Source: CAZNKU01 sp045654805 (GTDB lineage: Bacteria > Bacillota > Clostridia > Monoglobales > Firm-18). From it: 38,166 bases of DNA. This document shows, one piece after another, positions 17,619 through 24,711 of this stretch. The notes below the pieces were generated by a model, which was not told the DNA's origin, made no database searches, and was given only the letters and a program-made list of their open reading frames with translations. Within the stretch, counting starts at the first letter, position 1, and every line of letters starts with the position of its first letter. Both the position numbers and the translations under genes were made by a program. The stretch is from assembly GCA_045654805.1 (NCBI GenBank), contig JAZOOD010000012.1:1-38166 (forward strand), in the 5' to 3' direction.

Positions 17619-17667
17619 TTAACGCCACCACATTAAAATCCAAATATTAAAGAAGGAGTTGAGCATT

Positions 17668-20600
17668 TTGCTAGAATTTAATAATTTCGAAGCAATACAA
17701 ATAGGACTTGCATCACCTGATAAAATCCGCGAATGGTCCCGCGGTGAGGTTAAAAAGCCCGAAACTATAAATTACAGAACACTTAAACCTGAAAGAGACG
17801 GTCTTTTCTGCGAACGTATCTTTGGTCCAACAAAGGACTGGGAATGTCATTGCGGTAAATACAAAAAAATCCGTTATAAGGGTATTGTCTGTGACAAGTG
17901 CGGTGTTGAAGTAACAAAATCAAAGGTTCGTCGTGAAAGAATGGGACATATTGAGCTTGCTGCTCCTGTATCTCATATCTGGTATTTCAAGGGTATCCCA
18001 AGTAGAATGGGACTTATCCTTGATATTTCACCAAGAATTCTTGAAAAAGTATTGTATTTTGCTTCATATATTGTAATAGACCCTGGTAAGACTTTGCTTG
18101 AAAAGAAGCAGGTTCTTTCCGAGAAAGAATACAAGGAAGCTTATGAAAGATATGGCGATAGGTTCCGTGCAGGTATGGGTGCAGAAGCAATTCGTGAATT
18201 ACTTGCAGAAATTGATATGGATTCATTGGCTGAAGAACTTCGTGAAGAGTTAGCTGATTCTGTTGGTCAGAAAAAGGTTAAAATAATCAAAAGACTTGAG
18301 GTTGTTGAATCTTTCAAGAACAGTAACAATAAGCCCGAATGGATGATTATGGAAGTTGTTCCTGTAATTCCGCCGGAAATCAGACCTATGGTTCAGCTTG
18401 ACGGTGGTAGATTTGCAACAAGTGACCTTAATGACTTGTACAGAAGAGTTATTAATAGAAATAACCGTCTTAAGAGACTTTTGGAGCTTGGTGCACCTGA
18501 TATTATCGTACGTAACGAAAAACGTATGCTTCAGGAAGCTGTTGACGCCCTTATTGATAATGGCCGTCGCGGAAGACCTGTAACAGGTCCTGGAAACAGA
18601 CCTCTTAAGTCACTTTCAGATATGCTTAAGGGTAAGCAAGGTCGTTTCAGACAGAACTTGCTTGGTAAACGTGTTGACTATTCCGGTCGTTCCGTTATTG
18701 TTGTTGGTCCGGAACTAAAGATTTATCAGTGCGGTTTGCCAAAGGAAATGGCTATCGAGCTTTTCAAACCATTTGTTATGAAAAAACTCGTTAACGATGG
18801 TACGGCTCATAATATAAAATCTGCTAAGAGAATGGTTGAAAGATTACGTCCGGAAATATGGGACGTGCTTGAAGAAGTAATCAGAGAGCATCCAGTATTC
18901 CTAAATCGTGCTCCTACACTTCACAGACTTGGTATTCAGGCATTTGAGCCTGTATTGGTAGAGGGTAGAGCGTTGAAGCTTCATCCGTTGGTATGTACAG
19001 CGTTTAATGCCGATTTCGACGGTGACCAGATGGCTGTTCACGTACCTTTGTCAGTAGAAGCACAGGCAGAAGCAAGATTTTTGATGCTTTCAGCAAACAA
19101 CTTGTTAAAGCCTCAGGACGGTCGTCCTGTTACTGTTCCTACCCAGGATATGGTACTTGGTTCTTATTACCTAAACCTTTACAAGCACGGTGAACCGGGT
19201 GAAGGGAAGGTATTTGCATCAGAGGACGAAGTTTTGCTTGCGTATAATGCCAAGGCAATCAGTCTCCACTCTATTATCAAGGTGAGAAAGACAGCTGAAT
19301 TTGAAGGCAAAAAGATTACAGGTATTGTTCAGACAACTTGTGGTAGAATTATATTTAACAATGTTGTTCCGCAGAACCTTGGTTTTGTTGACAGAACAAA
19401 GCTTGAAAATGTTCTGGATTATGAAATTGATGTTAAGACAAGACCTGCAACAGATAAAGAAGCTGTAAAGCTTGCTGAGTATGAACTTAAGGTTGCAAAT
19501 GGTGAAAATCCTAAGGTTTATATGAATGCAGAAGAATATTGCAAAAAGACAATCATTGACGAAGACGGTAACAGAATTACCAATTATTATATTATTACTG
19601 ACAGAAATCTTGTTGGTAAAAAGATGCTTGGTAAGATTATTGATAAATGTATTGCTGTTTACGATATGACAAAGACTGCTGAGGTTTTGGATAGTCTTAA
19701 GTCTCTTGGATTTAAATATTCAACAAAGGGTGCTATTACAATTTCCGTTAGTGATATTGAAATACCGGAAGAAAAGGCACAGTACCTTGCAGAGGCAGAG
19801 GAAACTATCGAAAAGATTACAAAACAATACAGACGCGGTCTTATGACTGATGATGAACGTTATGTTCAGGTTATCAATACCTGGAATGATACAAGTACAA
19901 AGGTTACAAACGCTCTTATGAGCAAGCTTGACCAGTACAACCCAATCTTCATGATGGCTGATTCCGGCGCCCGTGGTAGTGTCAACCAGATTCGTCAGCT
20001 TGCTGCTATGCGTGGTCTTATGGCTAACACATCAGGTCGTGCGGTGGAAATTCCTATCCGTGCTAACTTCCGTGAAGGTCTTAATGTTTTGGAATACTTT
20101 ATTTCTACTCACGGTGCTCGTAAAGGTCTTGCGGATACAGCGCTTAGAACTGCTGACTCTGGTTATATGACCCGTCGTCTTGTTGACGTTGCACAGGACC
20201 TTATTATCCGTGCAGAAGATTGCGGTACTGAAGAATATATTACAGTTACAGCAATTAAGGACGGCAACGAAATGATTGAAAAACTTGAAGACCGTCTTGA
20301 AGGCAGATATACTGCTGAAGATGTTGTTGATCCTGCAACAGGTGAAATTATAGTTGCAAAGGGCGAGCTTATGACACTTGCAGATGCGGGGAAGATTGTG
20401 GCTTCAGGTATTGAGGCGGTTAGGATCCGTTCCGTACTTAAGTGCGAACTTCCTGTTGGTGTTTGTGCTAAGTGTTATGGTTCTAACCTTGCAGTTTCAG
20501 GTAAGATTAATATTGGTGAATCTGTTGGTATTATTGCTGCTCAGTCTATCGGTGAACCCGGTACACAGCTTACAATGAGAACATTCCATACAGGTGGTGT

Positions 20601-21363
20601 CGCTCAGGCAGAAGATATTACACAGGGTCTTCCCCGTGTTGAAGAATTGTTTGAAGCAAGAAAACCAAAAGGTCTTGCAGTTATTGCTGAAATCGGTGGT
20701 AGAGTTGCTATCGAAGAAATTAAGAATAAGAGAAAAGAAATCAAGATTTTCAATGATGACACAGGTGAGACCGTTTCTTATCCGATTTCATACGGTTCAA
20801 GAATCAAGGTTGAAGAAGGTCAGATTATCGAGCCGGGGGATGAACTTACAGAAGGTTCAGTTAATCCACATGATATCTTGAAGATTAAAGGTGTAACAGC
20901 TGTTCAGAATTACCTGATTCAGGAAGTACAGCGTGTTTACAGACTTCAGGGTGTTGATATCAATGACCGTCACGTTGAAGTTATTGTAAGACAGATGATG
21001 CGAAAAGTACGCGTTGAGGAACCTGGTGATACATTGTTGCTTTCAGGCTCTTTGGTTGATATTTCAACTCTTAAAGAAGCAAATAATAAGCTTGAAGAAG
21101 GTCAGACACCTGCAACATATACAGATGTTCTTTTGGGTATCACAAAGGCTTCCTTGGCTACTGATTCATTCTTGTCCGCAGCTTCATTCCAGGAAACAAC
21201 TCGTGTTCTTACTGATGCTGCTATTAAAGGTAAGATTGATCCCCTTCTTGGTCTTAAGGAAAACGTTATTATCGGTAAGCTTATTCCTGCAGGCACAGGT
21301 ATGGCAAAATACAGAAGTGTAGGTGTCGAATCTCCTGTTTCAAATTCGGAAATAGTTGAGTAA
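17668..21363 (+). CDS. rpoC: RNA polymerase beta' subunit
   Basis: A 1231-residue beta' subunit. The N-terminal zinc finger is CHCG ... CDKCG (about residues 57-78), and the catalytic magnesium site NADFDGDQMAVH lies near residue 450. The trigger-loop/bridge region with RQLAAMRGLMANTSGRA and the second zinc site C-x-C-YG follow. The start is TTG at 17668: AAGGAG lies nine bases before it, and LEFNNFEAIQIGLASPDKI matches the usual Firmicute N-terminus. The earlier in-frame TTG at 17659 is adjacent to the Shine-Dalgarno sequence and too close to it. About 50 bases separate it from rpoB and no rpsL-rpsG follows. Confidence 0.98.
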   Translation: MLEFNNFEAIQIGLASPDKIREWSRGEVKKPETINYRTLKPERDGLFCERIFGPTKDWECHCGKYKKIRYKGIVCDKCGVEVTKSKVRRERMGHIELAAPVSHIWYFKGIPSRMGLILDISPRILEKVLYFASYIVIDPGKTLLEKKQVLSEKEYKEAYERYGDRFRAGMGAEAIRELLAEIDMDSLAEELREELADSVGQKKVKIIKRLEVVESFKNSNNKPEWMIMEVVPVIPPEIRPMVQLDGGRFATSDLNDLYRRVINRNNRLKRLLELGAPDIIVRNEKRMLQEAVDALIDNGRRGRPVTGPGNRPLKSLSDMLKGKQGRFRQNLLGKRVDYSGRSVIVVGPELKIYQCGLPKEMAIELFKPFVMKKLVNDGTAHNIKSAKRMVERLRPEIWDVLEEVIREHPVFLNRAPTLHRLGIQAFEPVLVEGRALKLHPLVCTAFNADFDGDQMAVHVPLSVEAQAEARFLMLSANNLLKPQDGRPVTVPTQDMVLGSYYLNLYKHGEPGEGKVFASEDEVLLAYNAKAISLHSIIKVRKTAEFEGKKITGIVQTTCGRIIFNNVVPQNLGFVDRTKLENVLDYEIDVKTRPATDKEAVKLAEYELKVANGENPKVYMNAEEYCKKTIIDEDGNRITNYYIITDRNLVGKKMLGKIIDKCIAVYDMTKTAEVLDSLKSLGFKYSTKGAITISVSDIEIPEEKAQYLAEAEETIEKITKQYRRGLMTDDERYVQVINTWNDTSTKVTNALMSKLDQYNPIFMMADSGARGSVNQIRQLAAMRGLMANTSGRAVEIPIRANFREGLNVLEYFISTHGARKGLADTALRTADSGYMTRRLVDVAQDLIIRAEDCGTEEYITVTAIKDGNEMIEKLEDRLEGRYTAEDVVDPATGEIIVAKGELMTLADAGKIVASGIEAVRIRSVLKCELPVGVCAKCYGSNLAVSGKINIGESVGIIAAQSIGEPGTQLTMRTFHTGGVAQAEDITQGLPRVEELFEARKPKGLAVIAEIGGRVAIEEIKNKRKEIKIFNDDTGETVSYPISYGSRIKVEEGQIIEPGDELTEGSVNPHDILKIKGVTAVQNYLIQEVQRVYRLQGVDINDRHVEVIVRQMMRKVRVEEPGDTLLLSGSLVDISTLKEANNKLEEGQTPATYTDVLLGITKASLATDSFLSAASFQETTRVLTDAAIKGKIDPLLGLKENVIIGKLIPAGTGMAKYRSVGVESPVSNSEIVE

Positions 21364-21414
21364 TACGGAGTGAATCCTAACGTTTAGATAAATTTAAATA
21401 TTAATTTACTTGTG

Positions 21415-21443
21415 AATGAGTTCGGTATTGTACCGGACTCATT
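21415..21443 (+). terminator. Terminator of rpoBC
   Basis: A 13-bp stem AATGAGTTCGGTA / TACCGGACTCATT with a three-base loop (one G-T pair) begins 51 bases after the rpoC stop. The following tract (TTCCTTTAGTTTC) is only moderately T-rich. Confidence 0.75.
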
Positions 21444-21556
21444 TCCTTTAGTTTCATAGGAATTTTTTATTGTTGATTTATCTTGTCAATTCATCAACGA
21501 AAGCGTGGATATTTTCGATTTTTTACGTAAAACCTTTAAATTTAAAGACTACAGTT

Positions 21557-21706
21557 GAAACCTTCCCTACATGGTCAAGACCTTATATGCAGAAAGCCAT
21601 TGAAAATGGATATGTCAAAGGTGATGACTAGGGCAGATTAAGACTTACTGATGACAGGATATGGACATTGGTGGTTTGTATTAGGATTAAAGGGGTTATG
21701 GAATAA
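21557..21706 (+). pseudogene. Remnant of phage lysin C-terminal (SLH-like) tail, copy A
   Basis: Translation from 21557 reads FPTWSRPYMQKAIENGYVKGDD, then an in-frame TAG at 21629-21631, then GRLRLTDDRIWTLVVCIR and a TAA at 21704. No start codon or upstream domain remains. The pattern (W-x-RPY-QKA-x-E-x-G-x-x-KGD-x-LRLTDD) resembles the C-terminal module of clostridial phage amidases and lysozymes. It is clearly related to the intact-looking copy at 23164-23331. Together with the terminator and tRNA 3' end behind it, this marks the old end of an integrated phage. Confidence 0.65.
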
Positions 21707-21710
21707 GAAT

Positions 21711-21738
21711 GGGGAGTTTATGCTCCCCTTTTTGTTTT
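21711..21738 (+). terminator. Terminator after lysin remnant, copy A
   Basis: Stem GGGGAG / CTCCCC with a six-base loop and a T-run (TTTTTGTTTT). It lies within the duplicated block, five bases after the lysin-tail stop. Confidence 0.85.
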
Positions 21739-21830
21739 AGTATGAAGATGTTTCAATTCTTATTTTTTCCCAATTTTAAATCTACAAAAATCCACAAAAA
21801 CCCCTTTGAATTTTAAAATAATAAAAAAAT

Positions 21831-21875
21831 AAAACCGCCTTAAACCCTTGAAAACATTGGATTTATGGCGGTTTT
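21831..21875 (-). terminator. tRNA-Trp terminator relic, copy A
   Basis: AAAACCGCC / GGCGGTTTT with a 27-base A/T-rich loop, followed on the minus strand by A/T-rich sequence with a T-run. It is the terminator expected just after a minus-strand tRNA gene whose last bases are at 21881-21892. Confidence 0.6.
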
Positions 21876-22061
21876 TGTATTGGCAGGGGCAGAGCAGTCC
21901 GTGCCGTATACACAATGTGCTCTGAAACCAAATAAATGTGATGCCGATGGACTGATTTTAGTGTAAATATATATTACAACACCTAATCTGGTGAGTATTT
22001 TTATTCACATATATAAGTCAACACGCATAGAGATATAATATATCCCTTTGGAGGTATCTTT

Positions 22062-23030
22062 ATGAAAATAAGTTTTGTACCTAAAACACCTTCTTCGCCA
22101 GAGTCAGTTCCGCAAGAAGAGTTTGAAAAAATCGCTATTATGGTATCTGTTGTCAGCATTATCTGCAATACTGTTCTGTCAATTTTTAAGATTATTGCAG
22201 GTGTTTTTGCTCACTCCGGTGCAATGATCAGCGATGCTGTTCATTCTGCATCTGATGTGTTTAGCAGTATTATTGTAATTATTGGAATAGAAATTGCATC
22301 TAAAGAATCGGACAAGAATCATCCTTACGGTCACGAACGATTTGAATGTGTTGCTGCAATTGTCTTGGCAGTCATCCTGCTTATTAGTGGTTTGTTTATA
22401 GGACATACCGCAATGGGAAAAATAAGTTCCAACAATACGAAGGAATTTGCCATTCCCGGCATGTTGGCATTGATAGCGGCTGTCACATCTATAATTGGAA
22501 AAGAAGCAATGTATTGGTACACAAGATTTTTTGCATTGCGTTTGGATTCTGGTGCTTTGATGGCAGATGCGTGGCACCATCGTAGCGACGCGTTATCATC
22601 TATCGGGGCACTAATTGGTATTGTGGGTGCAAGAATGGGTTTTCCAATGCTTGATACCGTTGCGTGTCTTGTAATATGTATCTTTATTGTAAAAGCAGCT
22701 TATGATATTTTTAAAGATGCTATCGGCAAAATGATTGACCATTCCTGCAGTGAAGAAATTGAAAAAAACATATTGCAATGTGCTTCTGAACAGGAGGGTG
22801 TTTTTGGTGTAAATTCCATTCAAACTCGTGTCTTTGGCAATAAAATTTACGCAGATATTGAAATATGTTCAGATGGAGAAATCACGCTTACACAAAGCCA
22901 TCAGATCGCAAGACGGGTACATGATGCCATAGAAGATAAATTTAAAAAAATAAAGCATATCACAGTCTGTATCGCTCCGTTACAAAATAATTCGGGCGGT
23001 GAGAATGATAATATGAATAGAAAAAGATAG
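22062..23030 (+). CDS. Cation diffusion facilitator (CDF) efflux transporter
   Basis: A 322-residue CDF-family transporter, exporting Zn2+, Fe2+, Mn2+ or a similar divalent ion in exchange for protons. Six membrane segments are seen. The metal site is in SDAVHSASD (second helix) and ADAWHHRSDALSS (fifth helix). Asp-His-rich DKNHPYGHER follows the second helix, and a C-terminal cytoplasmic ferredoxin-like domain ends in the HITVCIAPL strand. The start follows TTTGGAGG. The last residues NMNRKR appear to come from fusion to the start of an arsenate reductase remnant in the same frame. It lies between two copies of an integration scar, so it was probably mobile cargo. Confidence 0.9.
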   Translation: MKISFVPKTPSSPESVPQEEFEKIAIMVSVVSIICNTVLSIFKIIAGVFAHSGAMISDAVHSASDVFSSIIVIIGIEIASKESDKNHPYGHERFECVAAIVLAVILLISGLFIGHTAMGKISSNNTKEFAIPGMLALIAAVTSIIGKEAMYWYTRFFALRLDSGALMADAWHHRSDALSSIGALIGIVGARMGFPMLDTVACLVICIFIVKAAYDIFKDAIGKMIDHSCSEEIEKNILQCASEQEGVFGVNSIQTRVFGNKIYADIEICSDGEITLTQSHQIARRVHDAIEDKFKKIKHITVCIAPLQNNSGGENDNMNRKR

Positions 23031-23110
23031 CTTTTATATGCATGCGCAACTCTTGCAGAAACTCTTGGTAAACATTTTATGAGCGATAAATACGATTTCT
23101 ATTCATCAGG
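23013..23110 (+). pseudogene. Arsenate reductase / low-molecular-weight phosphatase N-terminal remnant
   Basis: From ATG 23013, one added A in the A-run would give MNRKKIAFICMRNSCR, the C-x5-R phosphate loop at the start of ArsC-type arsenate reductases. The next part, LAETLGKHFMSDKYDFYSSGT, is the conserved continuation but in another frame. Thus there are two lesions: a one-base loss in the A-run, and a small deletion probably between two GCAGA copies. After YSSGT the likeness stops. The remainder of the gene (catalytic Asp and C-terminus) is absent. The CDF frame runs into this start and stops at 23028. Confidence 0.65.
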
Positions 23111-23163
23111 AACAGTATTTTCCGTCAGAGGAAATCAAAACTTTAAAAAAGAGGGTGCAAACT

Positions 23164-23331
23164 ATGTATTATGATACAGTTGATGCTTGTCCGTCATGGG
23201 CGAGACCATATGTACAAAAAGCACTTGAACTTGGCATCCTTAAAGGTGATGAGGGTGGAAAGCTAAGGCTTACGGATGACAGGATATGGACATTGGTGGT
23301 TTGTATTAGGATTAATGGGGTTATGGAATAA
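23164..23331 (+). CDS. Phage lysin C-terminal (SLH-like) tail, copy B
   Basis: A 55-residue open frame beginning MYYDTVDACPSWARPYVQKA and ending LRLTDDRIWTLVVCIRI-NGVME, with GAGGGTG upstream. It resembles the last module of clostridial phage endolysins, without the catalytic domain. Its 3' half is inside the duplicated block at 23275-23518. It may be an untranslated remnant of a larger lysin gene or a tiny expressed peptide; a remnant is more likely. Its stop is followed by a terminator and then by the tRNA-Trp 3' half. Confidence 0.45.
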   Translation: MYYDTVDACPSWARPYVQKALELGILKGDEGGKLRLTDDRIWTLVVCIRINGVME

Positions 23332-23336
23332 GAATG

Positions 23337-23358
23337 GGGAGCATCAGCTCCCTTTTTT
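23337..23358 (+). terminator. Terminator after lysin tail, copy B
   Basis: Stem GGGAG / CTCCC with a six-base loop and a six-T run. It is the copy B counterpart of the hairpin at 21711, with a changed loop. Confidence 0.82.
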
Positions 23359-23457
23359 GTTTTAGTATGAAGATGTTTCAATTCCTATTTTTTTCCAATT
23401 TTAAATCTACAAAAATCCACAAAAACCCCTTTGAATTTTAAAAGAATAAAAAAAATA

Positions 23458-23502
23458 AAAACCGCCTTAAACCCTTGAAAACATTGGATTTATGGCGGTT
23501 TT
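23458..23502 (-). terminator. tRNA-Trp terminator, copy B
   Basis: AAAACCGCC / GGCGGTTTT with a 27-base loop, five bases past the tRNA 3' end on the minus strand and followed there by an A/T-rich tract with T-runs. Confidence 0.6.
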
Positions 23503-23506
23503 GTAT

Positions 23507-23553
23507 TGGCAGGGGCAGTAGGATTTGAACCCACGACACACGGCTTTGGAGAC
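23507..23553 (-). tRNA. tRNA-Trp(CCA) 3' half, attachment-site scar
   Basis: Read on the minus strand, these 47 bases run from an anticodon loop CTCCAAA (anticodon CCA), through a T-arm GTGGG-TTCAAAT-CCTAC, to the acceptor end CTGCCCCTGCCA with encoded CCA. The sequence 5' of the loop does not pair with the anticodon stem, and no D-arm or 5' acceptor strand is present. It is therefore only the 3' half. Such halves are left where an integrase with a core in the anticodon loop has recombined, so this is probably an att site. The intact gene is not in the window. Confidence 0.8.
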
Positions 23554-23555
23554 AA

Positions 23556-24236
23556 TGTCATATAAAAAGGACTGTCCAAATTGTTCCCACCGTTGAGCCG
23601 TTTGTAGCACTCGGTCTTTTGAACCTTATGCCTTTTGATGCTTTATTGATGCTATCCGAAAATCTCATCAAATTTGATGCCCAACTACCAAAAATTCGAC
23701 ACTCGTAATTTTATTTCAGTATAACATACATTCAGCGAAATTGCAAATAGAACCAAACGGAATTGCCCGTGTAAGACGATAGAATGAATTAAGGCGAAAT
23801 TACTCGACAATTATTTTTGTAAGCAACACAAGACATTTTTGAGCCAATTATGGCAGAATGATCAATAACAGCCATATTAAAAAATGATATACCTTAACCA
23901 AAGAAAAGACCTTAAGGAATTGGGTTATACGAAAACGAGATTAACATATATGCAATTTTACACGAAATCAAGATTATTGAACAAAAAATATTGGTTAAAG
24001 GGATATTGGTATAGAAAAACAAAAGTTTTATCCCCTTAACTCGTATTTATCTAAATATTACACAGAAAAAATTGTTCAAATACTGTCTGCACAATTTTTC
24101 TGTATGGATTATTTCTTAAATTTCATATCGAATGCCAGTTCAAAACTGATGGCACTATCATTCTCACTTACACATAACGATAGATTTTCCCCTCAATTGT
24201 AAACTGAAATGCAATATACGAAAATCAAGCGAAGTC
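23556..24236. other. Gene-poor stretch next to att scar
   Basis: About 680 bases with no convincing gene. Next to the tRNA half, the minus strand 23558-23700 can encode about 42 residues ending STVGTIWTVLFI just before the att site, where an integrase C-terminus would be expected; the family cannot be confirmed. A strong A/T-rich inverted repeat (ACAGAAAAAATTGT / ACAATTTTTCTGT) lies at 24062-24103. The rest looks like decayed A/T-rich DNA. Confidence 0.5.
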
Positions 24237-24265
24237 TTGATTTTTTTGTCGAATAGGTGTATAAT
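24237..24265 (+). promoter_or_regulatory. SigA promoter of XRE/beta-CASP operon
   Basis: TTGATT (24237-24242), a 17-base spacer and TATAAT (24260-24265), 29 bases before the ATG of the XRE regulator. Confidence 0.78.
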
Positions 24266-24294
24266 TAATACATAAATTTTCGGAGGCTTATGCT

Positions 24295-24504
24295 ATGGTA
24301 ACATATCAAAGACTATGGGAAACATTGAAGAAAAGGAATATTCGCAAGCATGACCTAATGGAACTTGCAGATATATCCTCAACAACTTTAACAAAGCTTA
24401 ATAAAAATGAGATAGTAGCATTGACCATTCTTATAAAGATTTGTAAAGCTCTTAACTGTCAGATTGAAGATATTGTTGAGGTTAAAGATGAGACACTTGT
24501 ATGA
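24295..24504 (+). CDS. Small XRE/Cro-type helix-turn-helix regulator
   Basis: A 69-residue DNA-binding protein consisting of one HTH domain: LWETLKKRNIRKHDLMELAD, then the recognition-helix region ISSTTLTKLNKNE and the C-terminal helix ILIKICKALNCQIEDIVEV. The family is common as a small regulator in clostridial accessory regions and mobile elements. The start follows CGGAGG with eight-base spacing. It is the first gene behind a good promoter and probably controls this accessory operon, including itself. Confidence 0.9.
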   Translation: MVTYQRLWETLKKRNIRKHDLMELADISSTTLTKLNKNEIVALTILIKICKALNCQIEDIVEVKDETLV

Positions 24505-24519
24505 TATACATATGCAAAA

Positions 24520-24705
24520 ATGCGGAATGGTATGACGGACTATGAGTGTACTTTACTTGTTGGAAGACCAAACGCACCGTCAGTATATTCGTTAAACAAC
24601 AGACCTGACCTTGCGAAACAAAGACAGAAAAAAGTCATAGAATGTATGGTAGAGGTCGAATACATAACCGAAGATGAAGGAAAAGAAATATTAGGAGAGG
24701 AGTAA
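24520..24705 (+). CDS. Small protein of unknown function
   Basis: A 61-residue acidic protein in the same frame as the XRE gene, 15 bases after its stop. It contains ECTLLVGRPNAPSVYSLNNR and a charged helical end (EYITEDEGKEILGEE). I do not recognise it. No good ribosome binding site precedes ATG 24520 or the internal ATG at 24532, so it may be the tail of a longer lost gene or depend on coupling. It ends six bases before the beta-CASP start, and that gene's ribosome binding site lies inside it. Confidence 0.4.
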   Translation: MRNGMTDYECTLLVGRPNAPSVYSLNNRPDLAKQRQKKVIECMVEVEYITEDEGKEILGEE

Positions 24706-24711
24706 GTGAAT

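Larger units (their letters stand above)
21650..21892. repeat. Duplicated element end, copy A
   Basis: A 243-bp block nearly identical to 23275-23518. It holds the end of the lysin-tail remnant, a rho-independent terminator, an A-rich stretch, a second hairpin (AAAACCGCC / GGCGGTTTT) and the last bases of tRNA-Trp (CTGCCCCTGCCA on the minus strand). Homology stops at GGGGCAG, 12 bases into the tRNA. Both copies lie in the same orientation. Confidence 0.88.
23275..23518. repeat. Duplicated element end, copy B
   Basis: This block matches 21650-21892 with only scattered base changes and small indels in A- and T-runs. It holds the lysin-tail end, terminator, A-rich stretch, tRNA terminator hairpin and tRNA-Trp 3' end. 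In this copy the tRNA sequence continues to 23553. Confidence 0.88.

Noticed and set aside
17659..17667. TTG 17659 as the rpoC start
   Set aside because: It touches the AAGGAG binding site; the TTG at 17668 has normal spacing and the family's usual N-terminus.
21557..21706. Copy A lysin tail as a functional gene
   Set aside because: It has an in-frame TAG and no start codon or ribosome binding site.
21881..21892. A second tRNA-Trp gene or half at copy A
   Set aside because: Only 12 bases of the acceptor end match; the T-arm and the rest are absent.
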